Shown here: one piece after another, positions 53,279 through 63,703 of the stretch | How positions within the stretch are numbered: position 1 is the first letter of the stretch | How the letters are laid out: each line of letters starts with the position of its first letter | Source: Pogona vitticeps | Lineage: Eukaryota; Chordata; Lepidosauria; Squamata; Agamidae | DNA length: 64,000 nt | Direction: 5' to 3' | Assembly (NCBI RefSeq): GCF_051106095.1 | Contig: NC_135783.1 | Location: 61,421,947 to 61,485,946 of the forward strand | Translations under genes and position numbers: made by a program | The notes under the pieces: generated by a model | What the model saw: only the letters and a program-made list of their open reading frames with translations | What the model was told of the DNA's origin: nothing | The model's database searches: none

Positions 53279-53622
53279 GTAAAGGTAAAAGTTCCCCTTG
53301 ACATTTAGTCCAGTCGTGTCCGACTCTAGGGTGCAGTGCTCATCCCTGTCTCCAAGCCATAGAGCCAGCGTTTGCCCGAAGACAGTTTTTGTGGTCATGT
53401 GGCCAGCATAACTAGACACCGAATGCCGTTACCTTCCCACCGAGGTGATACCTATTTATCTACTAGCATTTTTACATGCTTTCGAACTGCTAGGTTAGCA
53501 GGAGCTGGGACAAGTGATGGGAGCTCACTCTGTTGCGTGGATTTGATCTTACAACGGCTGGTCTTCTGACTTTGCAGCACAGAGGCTTCTGCGGTTTAAC
53601 CTGCAGCACCACCACGTCCCTC
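53279..53622 (-). repeat. Sauria-type SINE, copy 2, with 12-bp target duplication
   Basis: It has the same structure as 4701-5041, including the complete 5' end (minus-strand GGTTAAACCGCAGAAGCC). Exact repeats TCACATCCCTAG lie at 53267-53278 and 53623-53634. The 3' end on the minus strand has GAGTCGGACACGACTGG, shared with the Bov-B ends at 55657 and 59957. Confidence 0.92.
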
Positions 53623-53634
53623 TCACATCCCTAG

Positions 53635-55644
53635 ATGAAACCAAATATGTTACATATTTGGCATCATTTCTAGTTTGACCTTTCAGAACTATTCTAAGTA
53701 GTAATCATGCTGAAGTTTCTAATCTTCTTAGTTTGTCACTTAAAAGTAAAAAAACTTATGGTGAACTATAAAAATAAACAGAAAAGATAATATTTGGCAG
53801 AGCTAACAGAGATTGTGTTTATCTCATTTGTTTGTTTAAAATGTTTTTACTCCACCTTTCTTCTTAAATGAATCCATAGCCTGTTGGCTCCTAGAATTTG
53901 GAGGGTGCACACTTCCTTTTTCCCTGGACTTGCATGAAGACTTAAAATCTGGAGTCAGTTAAATCCTCCTTTGAGGATGGTTGCTTAGATTAGTTTGAAT
54001 TTGAGATAATGCTTGGACTAAAGAAACCACAACAGCGCCTCAACAAGATACAGTTTTAACGCAGAGTAATAAGTTACAACCAGCATTATGACAACTTAGA
54101 ACTCCATGAGGTACGTGAGCAGAAGTGAATATGCTTTTCCCCAAGCATTCTCCAGTAATACTTGTAATAGCTGAGCCAATTTTGATGTTAGTTAAAGGGA
54201 GTTTGCTCATCACTAGCTCTGAATTGTTGCTCGCAGCCATATACAGATCTACAATATGCCATTTAATTCAGGCAAATGTAGTGAAAACATCTATTAAAAA
54301 AATAATTAAGAATTTTCTTGCATTTCCTTTCTTTTAAATTGAAATTGGGCACAATCTGACTTCTTAGTACACATACTTTGCAACTCATTTTTATAGGAGG
54401 AACACTTCATGCTATTATCAATAGAAAGAATTTTCTGCATCTAAATTCATTTTGACTGCAATGCCAATATCCCAGTCCCCAAATAGTTGTGCTGTATTCT
54501 GTGTGCCTGAAGCTGGCTGAACAGTTCTGGGGAGTCAGGTTGGGATTTTGATTACAGTGTATTGGTATAATAAATAATCTGTACTAAGAGATAAAATGTA
54601 TGCCTTCAGTTAATTTGATTTAAACATTCATTCATTTATTCAAGACATTTTCCCCACCTTTCTCCTTAGAAATGACTCAAGGCACCTTACATCATTCTTC
54701 AGGATGTAGGAGTCCCTGATTGCCATGCCTGCTGGTTTCCATTTCTCTGTGCTAAGGAACTGAAATGACTGTGTGGATGGTGTTTCGCAGAGTAAACTGC
54801 AGATGCTGTCTCAGGACTGTAATATTAAAAGCCATTGATCAAAGCCTGCTTGAATCATATATAGAAGATGTGGTTTTCTTGTTTTTCCACTTGGGCTTTA
54901 TTAGCCTGCTTGCTATTTAAGAGAAATAAAAGCTGCCCTTCTCACCTTCTCACTTTTGAAGGCAGTTAAGCAAGCAAGGGGATAAGACAAAGCCATTTCT
55001 GCAGTAACTCACATCTCTAGAATGGGTGCCATATGTTGTCGGTCTGTCTCTTTTACAGTACTTCAAACTTGTAGGAAGGACCTGCAGATCTGCTTGTTTT
55101 TCTGGCCTTTTCCATGAGTTTTATGAAACAGTTGTTATCTGAAATGTTTTTAGTCTTTACTAGGTTTTTATTTGGATATTATTTTACTGTGTGTGTATTA
55201 TTATGTAAGTGGCCTTCGAAGGGCTTTTACCCTTAAAGAGCAGTTAGAAATAATTTAAATGCTCAGATAGCATGTGGTTACTTACTGTGCTTTTTTCAAG
55301 TCAGTGAACTGAATATGAAGAACTAGGTTTTTAGCATTGCAAGAGTGGTGTAATTATCATGCTTCTCTAGTCATTTTTTCATGCTAGCTGGGTAGTATTG
55401 CAACAAGTGAAGTTATGTGGGAGGATCTGATAGCATGGTTATTTTTTGTGGTGGTGTTACCTGTCCACGGTGTTTCATCAAATGATAACCATGTTTTTTG
55501 GTATTGCTGCATTATTTCAGTATTTTTATGATACCAGATTAGAAACAGTTTTTGAAAGTTATATTAGTATGGAACACAACCAGTAGGATTAGACAGCCTG
55601 CATGAAACAAGATGGAGGTTGTTGCCTCTTGCTTGCATGGTGCT
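53635..55644. other. intron 1 DNA, mostly unassigned
   Basis: 54625-54690 (CATTCATTTATTCAAGACAT TTTCCCCACC ... CTCAAGGCACCTTACATC) and 53835-53875 look like old SINE/LINE tails. The rest is unassigned. Confidence 0.4.
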
Positions 55645-55656
55645 AGTTCTTTGCTT

Positions 55657-56584
55657 CGTTGTCGTCGTTTAGTCGTGTCCGACTCTTCGTGACCCCATGG
55701 ACCAGAGCACGCCAGGCCCTCCTATCTTCCACTGCCTCCCGGAGTTGTGTCAAATTCATGTTGGTAGCTTCGCAGACACTGTCCAGCCATCTCATCTTCG
55801 GTCGTTCCCTTCTCCTCTTGCCGTCGCACTTTCCTAACATCAAGTTTTTTTCCAAGGAGTCTTCTCTTCTAATGAGATGGCCAAAGTACTGGAGCCTCAG
55901 CTTCAGGATCTGTCCTTCCAGTGAACACTCAGGGTTGATTTCCTTTAGAATTGATAGGTTTGTTCTCCTTGCAGTCCAGGGGATTCTCAAGAGTCTCCTC
56001 CAGCACCACAATTCAAAGGCATCAATTCTTCGGCGGTCAGCTTTCTTTATGGTCCAGCTCTCACTTCCATACATCACTACAGGAAAAACCATAGCTTTGA
56101 CTATTCGGACTTTCGTTGGCAAGGTGATGTCTCTGCTTTTTAAGATGCTGTCAAGATTTGTCATCGCTTTCCTCCCAAGAAGCAGGCGTCTTTTAATTTC
56201 GTGGCTGCTGTCTCCATCTGCAGTGATCATGGAGCCCAGGAAAATAAAATATGTCACTGCCTCCATGTCTTCCCCTTCTATTTCCCAGGAGGTGATGGGA
56301 CCAGTGGCCATGATCTTTGTTTTTTTGATGTTGAGTTTCAGACCGTTTTTTGCACTCTCCTCTTTCACCCTCATTACAAGGTTCTTTAATTCCTTCTCAC
56401 TTTCTGCCATCAGAGTGGTATCATCTGCATATCGGAGGTTGTTGATATTTCTTCTGGCAATCTTAATTCCGGTTTGGGATTCCTCCAGTCCAGACTTCCG
56501 CATGTTGTATTCTGCATCTAAGTTAAATAAGCAGGGAGACAATATACAGCCTTGTCATACTCCTTTCCCAATTTTGAACCAATC
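55657..56584 (-). mobile_element. Bov-B LINE (RTE clade), 5'-truncated, nearly open
   Basis: The minus strand reads WFKIGKGV, a stop (TGA where R is expected), then QGCILSPCLFNL (RT block 4). LRYADDTTLMAES (catalytic YADD) and LKLNIKKTKIM follow. Next come FLGSMITADGDSSHEIKRR, YGSESWTI, WCWRRLLRIPWTARRTN, FGHLIRREDSLEKNLMLGK, and a 3' end of TKSRTRLNDDN. Apart from the one TGA (probably CpG decay of CGA) about 300 codons are open, so the copy is young. The 3' end has GAGTCGGACACGACTAAAC. Near-identical 12-bp repeats AGTTCTTTGCTT (55645-55656) and AGTTCTTCGCTT (56585-56596) look like the target duplication. Confidence 0.92.
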
Positions 56585-56596
56585 AGTTCTTCGCTT

Positions 56597-57464
56597 AGGT
56601 GTAACCCAAAGAAGAAAAACACAGGCAGGAAAGAAAATGAAGTTGCAAGCTTTCCCACAGTGAATAATGTGATCATTGTAGTCTCCTCCTCAGCATTGCT
56701 GAAAGTAAATTAAATATTCAGTGTCACTTCTGTATTCCTCTGCAAGGTTGCCCTGTTTGAAGTTTCATTATTTGCTTGGAAAATGATCAGAAGATGAAAA
56801 GCAGGAAAGGAAAAAGATTGTTCTCTATAGGGCAGTTGAGAAGAATTCCATCACTTCTGTGGTGGGAAAAGTCTAACAAGTTGGGATGAAAGCTACTTGA
56901 GAAGTTTAATGGCCAACTTTCATTTTAATAAGTTGCATTATCACCTAAGGTTTCAGCAAATCCTTGCCATTCACTAAACTATTGCAGGATGAACATGAGA
57001 GCAAAGGTTGCTGTTAGTGTTAAATTGTTTATAGGCTACCTTTTTCCCACCTCATTCAGCAGTTTTCGATTTGTGAACTAGAGAAAAAGCAGGCATGTGA
57101 CATTTAGCATGTATTTTCTAAAATAGGAGCATGTTACAAGTTCAGGGATAATCCAGTCATATGTGTTCAGTGTGCACTGGACAGAGCAACAGCAACCTTT
57201 GTGGGAGGGGCCCTATTAATTAAATAGAACAATCTTCATGTATTTCCAAAATCGCTACACTAAAATTCACCAGATCCATTTGCAAAGAATTGAAGATATC
57301 TCACTGGTGGAAGAATGTTCTTGATTGTGGAAAAAGTAAAATGCAAAGGGGAAGGAATGGTAGTTGGAAAAGAGGTATAAGGCAGTTCATGTACCTCCTT
57401 TCCCTTCTATAGTAACTTCAGTGTCAGAGGTGGTATGCTTCACCTGTAAGAGTATCCTGTTTCC
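56597..57464. other. intron 1 DNA, unassigned
   Basis: No feature recognised. Confidence 0.4.
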
Positions 57465-57738
57465 CTGAAAATAAGACAGGGTCTTATATTAATTTTTGCT
57501 CCAAAAATACATTAGGACTTATTTTCAGGGGACATTTTATTTTTTTCATGTAAAACAATCTACATACAGTATATTTAAATACAGTCATGTCATCTTCTTC
57601 TGGTGGCTGCACAATGATGGAGGGCGGGGTTTCACTTAACTAGAGCTTATTTTTGGGGTAGTGCTTGTATTACGAGCATCCTGAAAAATCCTACTAGGAC
57701 TTATTTTCAGGTTAGGTCTTATTTTTGGGGAAACAGGG
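57465..57738. mobile_element. DNA-transposon MITE, superfamily unclear
   Basis: Ends CTGTTTCCCTGAAAATAAGA and (inverted) CTGTTTCCCCAAAAATAAGA. Further copies of the 'GACTTATTTTCAGG' motif lie inside near 57510-57525 and 57695-57710. There is no transposase, and no clear target duplication was seen. Confidence 0.7.
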
Positions 57739-57749
57739 CAGGTGCAATG

Positions 57750-57925
57750 TTGTTATTCTGTGCCATCAAGTCAGAACCAACTTATAGCAACCCTAATAGG
57801 GCTTCAAAGTACGTGGTTTTACCAGTCCTATTTCCTAAGTGAGTTTCCATGGCAGAGCAGAGATTCTAGCCCTGGTGTCTTGAATCCTAGTTCATCACTC
57901 TATCCACTGCATCAGAAGAGGCTGA
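57750..57925 (-). repeat. tRNA-derived SINE, family B
   Basis: Reversed tail TGTGCCATCAAGTCAGAACC, then CAACCCTAATAGGGCTT, GGTTTTACCAG and TCATGGCAGAG-like sequence. B-box region AGATTCTAGCC ... GGTGTCTTGAATCCTAG. Matches 12330-12484 in reverse. Confidence 0.7.
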
Positions 57926-59159
57926 ATTGTCTGGAGGGGAAAATTCATAGATTGGACTCCTTCTTAGCTTTCATGGCACTCCTGGCTCCAATGAAAATGC
58001 CTCCAGTTGACCACATTTTTTGTTCTAGCCAGATATGGAAAACTATGGTCACATAGCTGCAGAATGAGCTGAAATCTTAAACCAGGTTTTAAAGAAGGAT
58101 TTGAATTTAGTTGTTAAGAATTTAGCATGAATCACAGGTGATAATAATTGTTTAGACAGAATGGGAAACTATAGGTGGCTAGCAGTGGCCATCTTGGATT
58201 TAGGCATGCTACTAAGAGACAAGAAAAGTAGATGCATGTTTTTTCATATTTCAACTGATAAATCCATGGCATTAGCATCCGAATGTGTTCATTTACCTGT
58301 TCCCTTCCCTTCACTTTACTTATGACTAACAGTCCTACTGTTAAATCTGTTATTGTTGTTAAGGATATACTGTAGTTGGAAAACTGTAGATATCTTTTCT
58401 GTCTGTCTTAAACAATGTCTAATGGTCACTTATTGACTGAAGTATCTTATGCCTAAGAAATGGAATACTTTGAAGTGCCATTTAGCATACACTTTCTATT
58501 TCATATGTGTTTCCACACTTTTTTAAGGTTCATTGGAGTGTATGTTTAGTGGCTTAGTATTTGCACACAAATATTTAGGAATTGTATTAGGAGAGAACAT
58601 AAAGTTGCTGAAGAGGCAGCATGGAATAAGGAAATGTGCACCTATCATCTATTGCAATGTCTTTAAGAGAAGTGCTGGTTTGGAAAAGAATGAAGTTTGG
58701 ACTTCTGAATTTTTTTAAAAAAAGAATCATTCCATATGTATTTATTTGGAAGTATAGTGTTCCTAGTATTTAAATATGAAGTTCCTCCCTCTATTTCACA
58801 CTGAAGCTACTTCAATGCATCTTTATAAGCCTACAGCGAGCTTGTTTCTGGATTGTTCATGTTTTTATTCCACTCTTACCTGATTCTGTCTTGCTCAGTT
58901 TACATTTTCTATAGTTCTTCATAAGTTTATTTTTATATAAACAGTAGTAGTAATTGTATGCCATCAACTCAATTCTAATTTATGGTAACCTCTTTTTGTA
59001 TTTAAGAACTTATATGCTACAGATGCCCCCACTTCAGCCAGTAAAATTTTACAGTTTAGGTGCAGTTACTGAGAAGACCCATATGTTGTGGTATAATGTG
59101 ATTGAAATTGCAATGATTTATATGGAGTTTAATTTCTGAATTTCAAGCAAAGTAAATAA
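57926..59159. other. intron 1 DNA with a short SINE tail
   Basis: 58955-58995 (ATTGTATGCCATCAACTCAA TTCTAATTTATGG) is a minus-strand SINE or RTE tail. The rest is unassigned. Confidence 0.45.
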
Positions 59160-59862
59160 AATTGAATTGAATTTATTTATTACGGTTGGGTGACCAGCTC
59201 ATAAAATGTATTTATGGCTAAAATATACAAAAATGCAGTTTAAAAATATACAACTGATTCATAAAACATATTATGTGACTAAAATATACAAAATGCAGTT
59301 TAAAAATGTACAATCAGTTCATAAAACATATAATGTGGTTAAAATATACAAAATGGAATTTAAAAAGTGTACAAGAAATAATTAATTGTGTACTGGTTGT
59401 AAAATATGGGGAGAATCAAATACAGCATTTTAATAGCTATCCTTTGAGCCATTGGATCGTCTAGGGAAAACTAGTTTGGACGGGGTCTTTGGGTTATAGG
59501 GAGTCCTTCCTACATATTTGTAAAGATCTGTAAATATTTCCTCCCTTCAGTTGGGAACACAACATTTCTTTACGCTCGACAATAAACCACCCTCATGCTA
59601 AAACCGGTCAGCCTGTGAACTCAGGAGACTATGAGGGAGCGCTGTGCCATTGCTCCTGCACAAAATTTTGCTGCACAGCATGTAAGAAGGGAGTCTTGAT
59701 CGGAAAGAAGTAGCTTGATATAAAATTCATCAGGTCTCCCTGGATATCTGAGAATGATTGGGCTCAGGAGGTTGGCTCAGAGATCTCTATTGAAAAGCCA
59801 GTACATGAGCTACAGTTTCCACTTGGCCATCATTACATGGACACAGGCAATCCGAGATAGGT
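59160..59862 (-). mobile_element. decayed LINE of the same clade as 27301-28183
   Basis: The minus-strand translation starting near 59860 reads CLCPCNDGQVETVAHVLAF and then a stop. This matches the zinc-knuckle-like FCPCGSGEIESIEHMMLRC of the copy at 27301. Later blocks with LRYPGRPDEFYIKLLLSDQD are present. The 3' end shares TTATTACGG (reversed) with that copy. A 60-bp tandem repeat sits in the 3' region (59200-59375). The copy is cut off at the left end of the Tigger-like MITE at 59866. Confidence 0.65.
59200..59375. repeat. 60-bp tandem repeat, about 3 units
   Basis: Units start at 59200, 59260 and 59320, each with CATAAAACATA..., GGCTAAAATATACAAAATGC AGTTTAAAAATATACAA. The period is exactly 60 bp. 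It lies in the 3' region of the LINE and is probably part of it. Confidence 0.85.
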
Positions 59863-59865
59863 ATA

Positions 59866-59955
59866 CAGTGGTGCCCCGCTTGATGACGATAATCCGTTCC
59901 AGCAAAATCGCTATAGAGTGAAATCGTCGTCAACCGAAAGTAAAAAACCCATTGT
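59866..59955. mobile_element. Tigger-like MITE, left end only
   Basis: TA at 59864-59865, then CAGTGGTGCCCCGCTTGATG ACGATAATCCGTTCC. It stops where a Bov-B 3' end begins. The right part was not found downstream. Confidence 0.75.
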
Positions 59956-59956
59956 G

Positions 59957-60081
59957 TGTTTAGTCGTTTAGTCGTGTCCGACTCTTCATGACCCCATGGA
60001 CCAGAGCACGCCAGGCTCTCCTATCTTCCACTGCCTCCCGGAGTTGTGTCAAATTCATGTTGGTTGCTTCGAAGACACTGT
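59957..60081 (-). mobile_element. Bov-B LINE, 3' end fragment
   Basis: TTAGTCGTGTCCGACTCTTC ATGACCCCATGGACC ... CGGAGTTGTGTCAAATTCAT GTTGG matches 55665-55765 almost base for base. It breaks at about 60080. It is in line with, and may be the lost 3' end of, the Bov-B at 60616-62327. Confidence 0.85.
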
Positions 60082-60289
60082 TGTGAGCATACACAAAACT
60101 TCTCAACTGAATTGTATCTAAAACCTCTTGGTTTTTTTTTTGTTGTTGTTTTTGTTAAAGCTATATTTTTCTAGCATTATAAGGATTGGTTGCAATTATA
60201 CAACGGTTCTCTAGGGAGAACATGTGTTTTAATTCTGGAATTCCATATGAATTCCAGACTATATAAAGTGTTTTAAATTAATCTCTTAT

Positions 60290-60615
60290 CCAGAAATCAT
60301 GTGACAGATAGAGCCTCTGGAACAACTTACCTCCTGAGATTCGCGGGGCTCCCTCGCTGGGTACCTTTAAGAAGCAATTAAAAACTTGGATGTTTCGGCA
60401 GGCCTTCCCATCACATAACTCATGACCTCTTTCTTTCCCCCTTACTGTTCTATGTTTTGTGTTTTGTGTATCGTAATGTAGTGTTTTTATGATTGAGAAC
60501 TGTTTATTTACATTTTTACTGTATCATTTTAAGATTGTTAGCCGCCTAGAGTGGTCCTCGCTTGACCAGATAGGCGGGATATAAATAAAATAAATAAATA
60601 AAATAAATAAATAAG
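60290..60615 (+). mobile_element. L2-clade LINE, 3' end with intact C-terminus
   Basis: 60315-60425 encodes LWNNLPPEIRGAPSLGTFKK, QLKTWMFRQAF and a stop. The 3'UTR ends GCCGCCTAGAGTGG ... GATAGGCGGGATATAAATAA with an (AAAT)n tail. Its C-terminus parallels LWNALPTEIRLAP in the L2 at 22488. It abuts the Bov-B fragment at 60616. Confidence 0.85.
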
Positions 60616-62327
60616 AGACTGTATTCTTGCCACCTCTTCTTGATGTGTTCTGCTTCTGTGAGGTCCCTACCATTTTTGTCCTTTATCATGTCCAGCTTTG
60701 CACAAAATGTTCCTTTAATATCTCCAATTTTCTTGAACAGATCTTTGGTTTTTCCCTGTCTATTATTTTCCTCTATTTCTCTGCACTGTTCATTTAAGAA
60801 GGCCCTCTTGTCTCTCCTTGCTATTCTTTGGAAGTCTGTATTCAATTTTCTGTACATTTCCTTATCTTCCTTGCATTTTGTTTCCCTTCTTTTCTATTTG
60901 TAAGGCCTCGTTGGACAGCCACTTTGCTTTCTTGATTTCCTTTTCTTTGGAATGGTTTTTGTTGCTGCCTCCTGTACAGTGTTACAAGCCTTCATCCAAA
61001 GTTCTTCAGGGACTCTGTCCACCAAATTGAGTTCCTTAAATCTGTTCTTCACTTCCAGTGTGTATTCATAAGGGATTTGGTTTAGATTATACCTGAATAG
61101 CCCAGTGATTTTTCCTCCTTTCTTCACTTTAAGCTTCAGTTTTGCTATATGAAGCTGATGATTGGAGCCACAATCCGCTCCAGGTCTTGTTTTTGCTGAC
61201 TGTATAGAGCTTCTCCATCTTTGGCTGCAGAAAACATAATCAGTCTGATTTTGGTATTGCTCATCTGGTGATTTCCATGTATAGAGTCGCCTCTTGTGCT
61301 GTGATGACCAGCTTGTATTCTTGACAAAACTCTGTTAGCCTTTGCCCTGCTTCATTTTGAACTCCAAGGCCAAACTTCCCTGTTGTTCCTTTTATCTCTT
61401 GACTCCCTACTTTAGCATTCCAGTCCCCTATAATGAGAAGAACATTTTTCTTTGGTGTCAGTTCTAGAAGGTGTTGTCAGTCTCCCAAGCCAACTACACC
61501 AGAGCACAGAGTGCTGTCCTCTGAAGATGCCGGCCACAGAGACTGGTGAAATGCTAGGAAGAACAGAACACGGGCAAAGAGCCTGAAAAACCCACAACAA
61601 CCACTTCATAGAATTGATCAATTTCAGCTTCTTCAGCATTGGTGGTTTGTGCATAAACTTGGATTACTGTGATGTTGAAAGGTCTGCCTTAGATTCATAT
61701 TAAAATCATTCTATCATTTTTGACATTGTATCCCAGTACAGCTTTTCCCACTCTTTCATTGACTATGAGAGCTACTCCATTTCTTCTGTGGGATTCTTGC
61801 CCACAATAGTAGATATGATAATCATCTGAATTGAATTTGCCCATTCCCATCCATTTTAGTTCACTGACGCCCAGGATGTCAATGTTTATTCTTTCCATCT
61901 CTTGTTTGACCACACTCAGCTTCTCAAGGTTCATAGACCTTACATTCCTGGTTCCTATGCAGTATTTTTCTTTGCAGCATTGGACTTTCCTTTCACTTCC
62001 ACCTGCGTCCACTCCTTTCGACTTTGGCCCAACCACTTCATTAGCTCTGGAGCTACTTGTACCTGTCCTCAGCTCTTCCTCAGTAGCACGTTGGACGCCT
62101 TCCGACCTGAGGGGATCATTTTCCAGCGTCATATCTTTTAGCCTTTTGTTTCTGTCCATGGAGTTTTCTTGGCAAAGATACTGGAGTGGCTTGCCAGTTC
62201 CTGCTCTTGGTGGATTGCATTTAGTCAGAACTCTCCGCTATGACTTGTCTATCTTGGGTGTCCCTGCACAGCATAGCCCATAGCTTCTCTGAATTACTCA
62301 AGCACTTCTGCCAGGATAAGACAGCAA
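60616..62327 (-). mobile_element. Bov-B LINE, 5' half (endonuclease region), decayed
   Basis: The minus strand begins near 62327 with the Bov-B 5' region. At 62159-61695 it encodes the endonuclease start: CIGTRNVRSMN, DILGVSELKWMGMG, YYCGQESHRRNGVALIVNER. Further on come GDWNAKVG, QRWRSSIQSAKTRPGADCGS, NQIPYEYTLEVKNRFKEL, FQRIARRDKRAFLNEQCREI and LTEAEHIKKRWQEY. The reverse transcriptase is missing. The SDH motif of APE-type endonucleases reads SNH here (about 61170). A separate repeat fragment interrupts it at 61462-61606. This copy is inactive and older than the one at 55657. Confidence 0.9.
61462..61606. repeat. unnamed repeat fragment inserted in Bov-B
   Basis: It has TCCTCTGAAGATGCCGGCC, GACTGGTGAAATGCTAGGAA and AAAAACCCACAACAACCA, which break the Bov-B endonuclease frame. 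The Bov-B resumes at CTTCATAGAATTGATC. I recognise this as a widespread reptile repeat end but cannot name the family with confidence. Confidence 0.6.
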
Positions 62328-62969
62328 TCTATGAAGGGGTTAGCCCAAATAGTGACAGGCAAACAAACTTTCTTTTCAAATCTGTTTTAATCTTTTCAAA
62401 TCTGTTTTAATAATTGAATTCACCAAAATATGTTGTGCTTACAGACCTTTAGTATGAATTTGCTCTTGGAGTGAACAGACTGATGAGCACTCAGACGGTG
62501 TAATGCAAAGAAATGCATATATTTATAACAAGAAAGTAAATAGTAAAGACATAGCGGATTTGATTTAAATCACATTTTAAAGCCAAATGACTTGATATAA
62601 CCATGTGATTTCCCCAGTACACCTTACTGTAATCTTAATACACATTATTCACAGTCTCCTGACCCAGATGAACTCCACTGCTAGTAAAGCTGTATCCATT
62701 AACACTTCCAAGTGTCTGAAAGTACATACTTTTGGAGAGACGTGTAAGGGCTTCACTTTTTCCACACAAAATTGCAGAGGAACAGTAGCTAGTGTTGTCA
62801 TTTTAAAGGAATTAGCACCACTTATGGAGTCTATTAAAATTGATCTGAAGTCTTTAATAGAGCTTCAAAGCATTTCCAACATTTTATCATATTGAGGAAG
62901 GGAGCCTAACGAGTAACTTTAGTTGGAAAAAATGACTGTCAGGTCTTTTATGTTTTGCTATATGGCTAA
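62328..62969. other. intron 1 DNA, unassigned
   Basis: A direct repeat, CTTTTCAAATCTGTTTTAAT, occurs twice at about 62371-62412. A plus-strand 96-codon frame (62605-62895) has no domain. 62558-62575 holds a TTTGATTTAAATCA motif also seen at 43661. Confidence 0.45.
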
Positions 62970-63178
62970 ATACTCCAGTGAGTTAGATAGAGCTAGGGAG
63001 GTTAATTGCCCACTGTGCTTCCCAGGAGAAGAGCCAGCACATGTAGTGTTGGGAAAGCTGCACAGTCCCAGAGTACTCCCAGAAGAAGGGAATGATAAGC
63101 CACTTCTGAGTACTCTTTACCTAGAAAAACCTGGAAAGCACTGTCATAAATCAGAATTGACTTGACAGCATGTATTGC
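62970..63178 (+). repeat. SINE family A, uninterrupted copy
   Basis: GTTAGATAGAGCTAGGGAGG ... GCTGCACAGTCCCAGAGTAC TCCC ... AGAAGAAGGGAATGATAAGC CACTTCTGAGTACTCT, with the tail AATTGACTTGACAGCATG. It shows the uninterrupted sequence across the site where the LINE sits at 27301. Confidence 0.75.
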
Positions 63179-63310
63179 TTTTAACAAGTATGTATTTCTG
63201 GAGATACAAATGCGGTATGGGTCTGAAAATCCTGTTTATACTGAATCCTGGGGGATATAGAAAGATGTCAAATAATCTGGTTAGATTTCTATTGCAGACA
63301 TACACCTATA

Positions 63311-63701
63311 CAGTGGTGCCTCGCATAACGAGCACACCGTTTAATGATGAATTCGCATAGCGATCTAATTTTTTAGATCGCTAATGCGACCGCATTGCGA
63401 TGTTCTGTATGGGCCACCTAGAGTGGGCTAATATGTCCAGATAGGCGGGATAGAAATAAAATAAATAAATAAATAAATAAATAAACAAACAGCTGATCGG
63501 CGGTTCCAAAATGGCTGCCGGGTGCCCAAAATTGCCGCCGCAAGTGGAGGAAGATCGCTGAACGGTGAGTTTTGGAGCCATAGGAACGCATTAAATGAAG
63601 TTTAGTGCGTTTCTATGGCTTTTTACGTTCCGTTTAGCGATGTTTTTGCATAGTGACGATTAATCCAGAACGGATTAACGTCGCTATGCGGGGCACCACT
63701 G
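63311..63701. mobile_element. Tigger-like MITE, copy 3, with an L2 tail inside
   Basis: Ends CAGTGGTGCCTCGCATAACG and (inverted) CAGTGGTGCCCCGCATAGCG, TA at 63309-63310 and 63702-63703. Orientation is opposite to the copy at 5373. The flanks extend the symmetry: ACACCTA before TA and TAGGTGT after TA. An L2-type 3' end (63403-63490) interrupts it. Confidence 0.9.
63403..63490 (+). mobile_element. L2-type LINE 3' end inserted in the MITE
   Basis: GGCCACCTAGAGTGGGCTAA ... CCAGATAGGCGGGATAGAAA then (AAAT)n. It resembles 60535-60615. The MITE sequence resumes at CAGCTGATCGG, so the L2 arrived later. Confidence 0.8.
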
Positions 63702-63703
63702 TA

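Noticed and set aside
55659-56663. Plus-strand 334-codon frame
   Set aside because: Antisense shadow of the Bov-B reverse transcriptase.
61510-61560. Possible hammerhead ribozyme core (CTGAAGA ... GAAA boxes) in the inserted repeat
   Set aside because: The two boxes are spaced suggestively, but I could not draw the other stems or place a cleavage box, so it is not claimed.
61831-62283. Plus-strand 150-codon frame
   Set aside because: Antisense shadow of the Bov-B endonuclease region.
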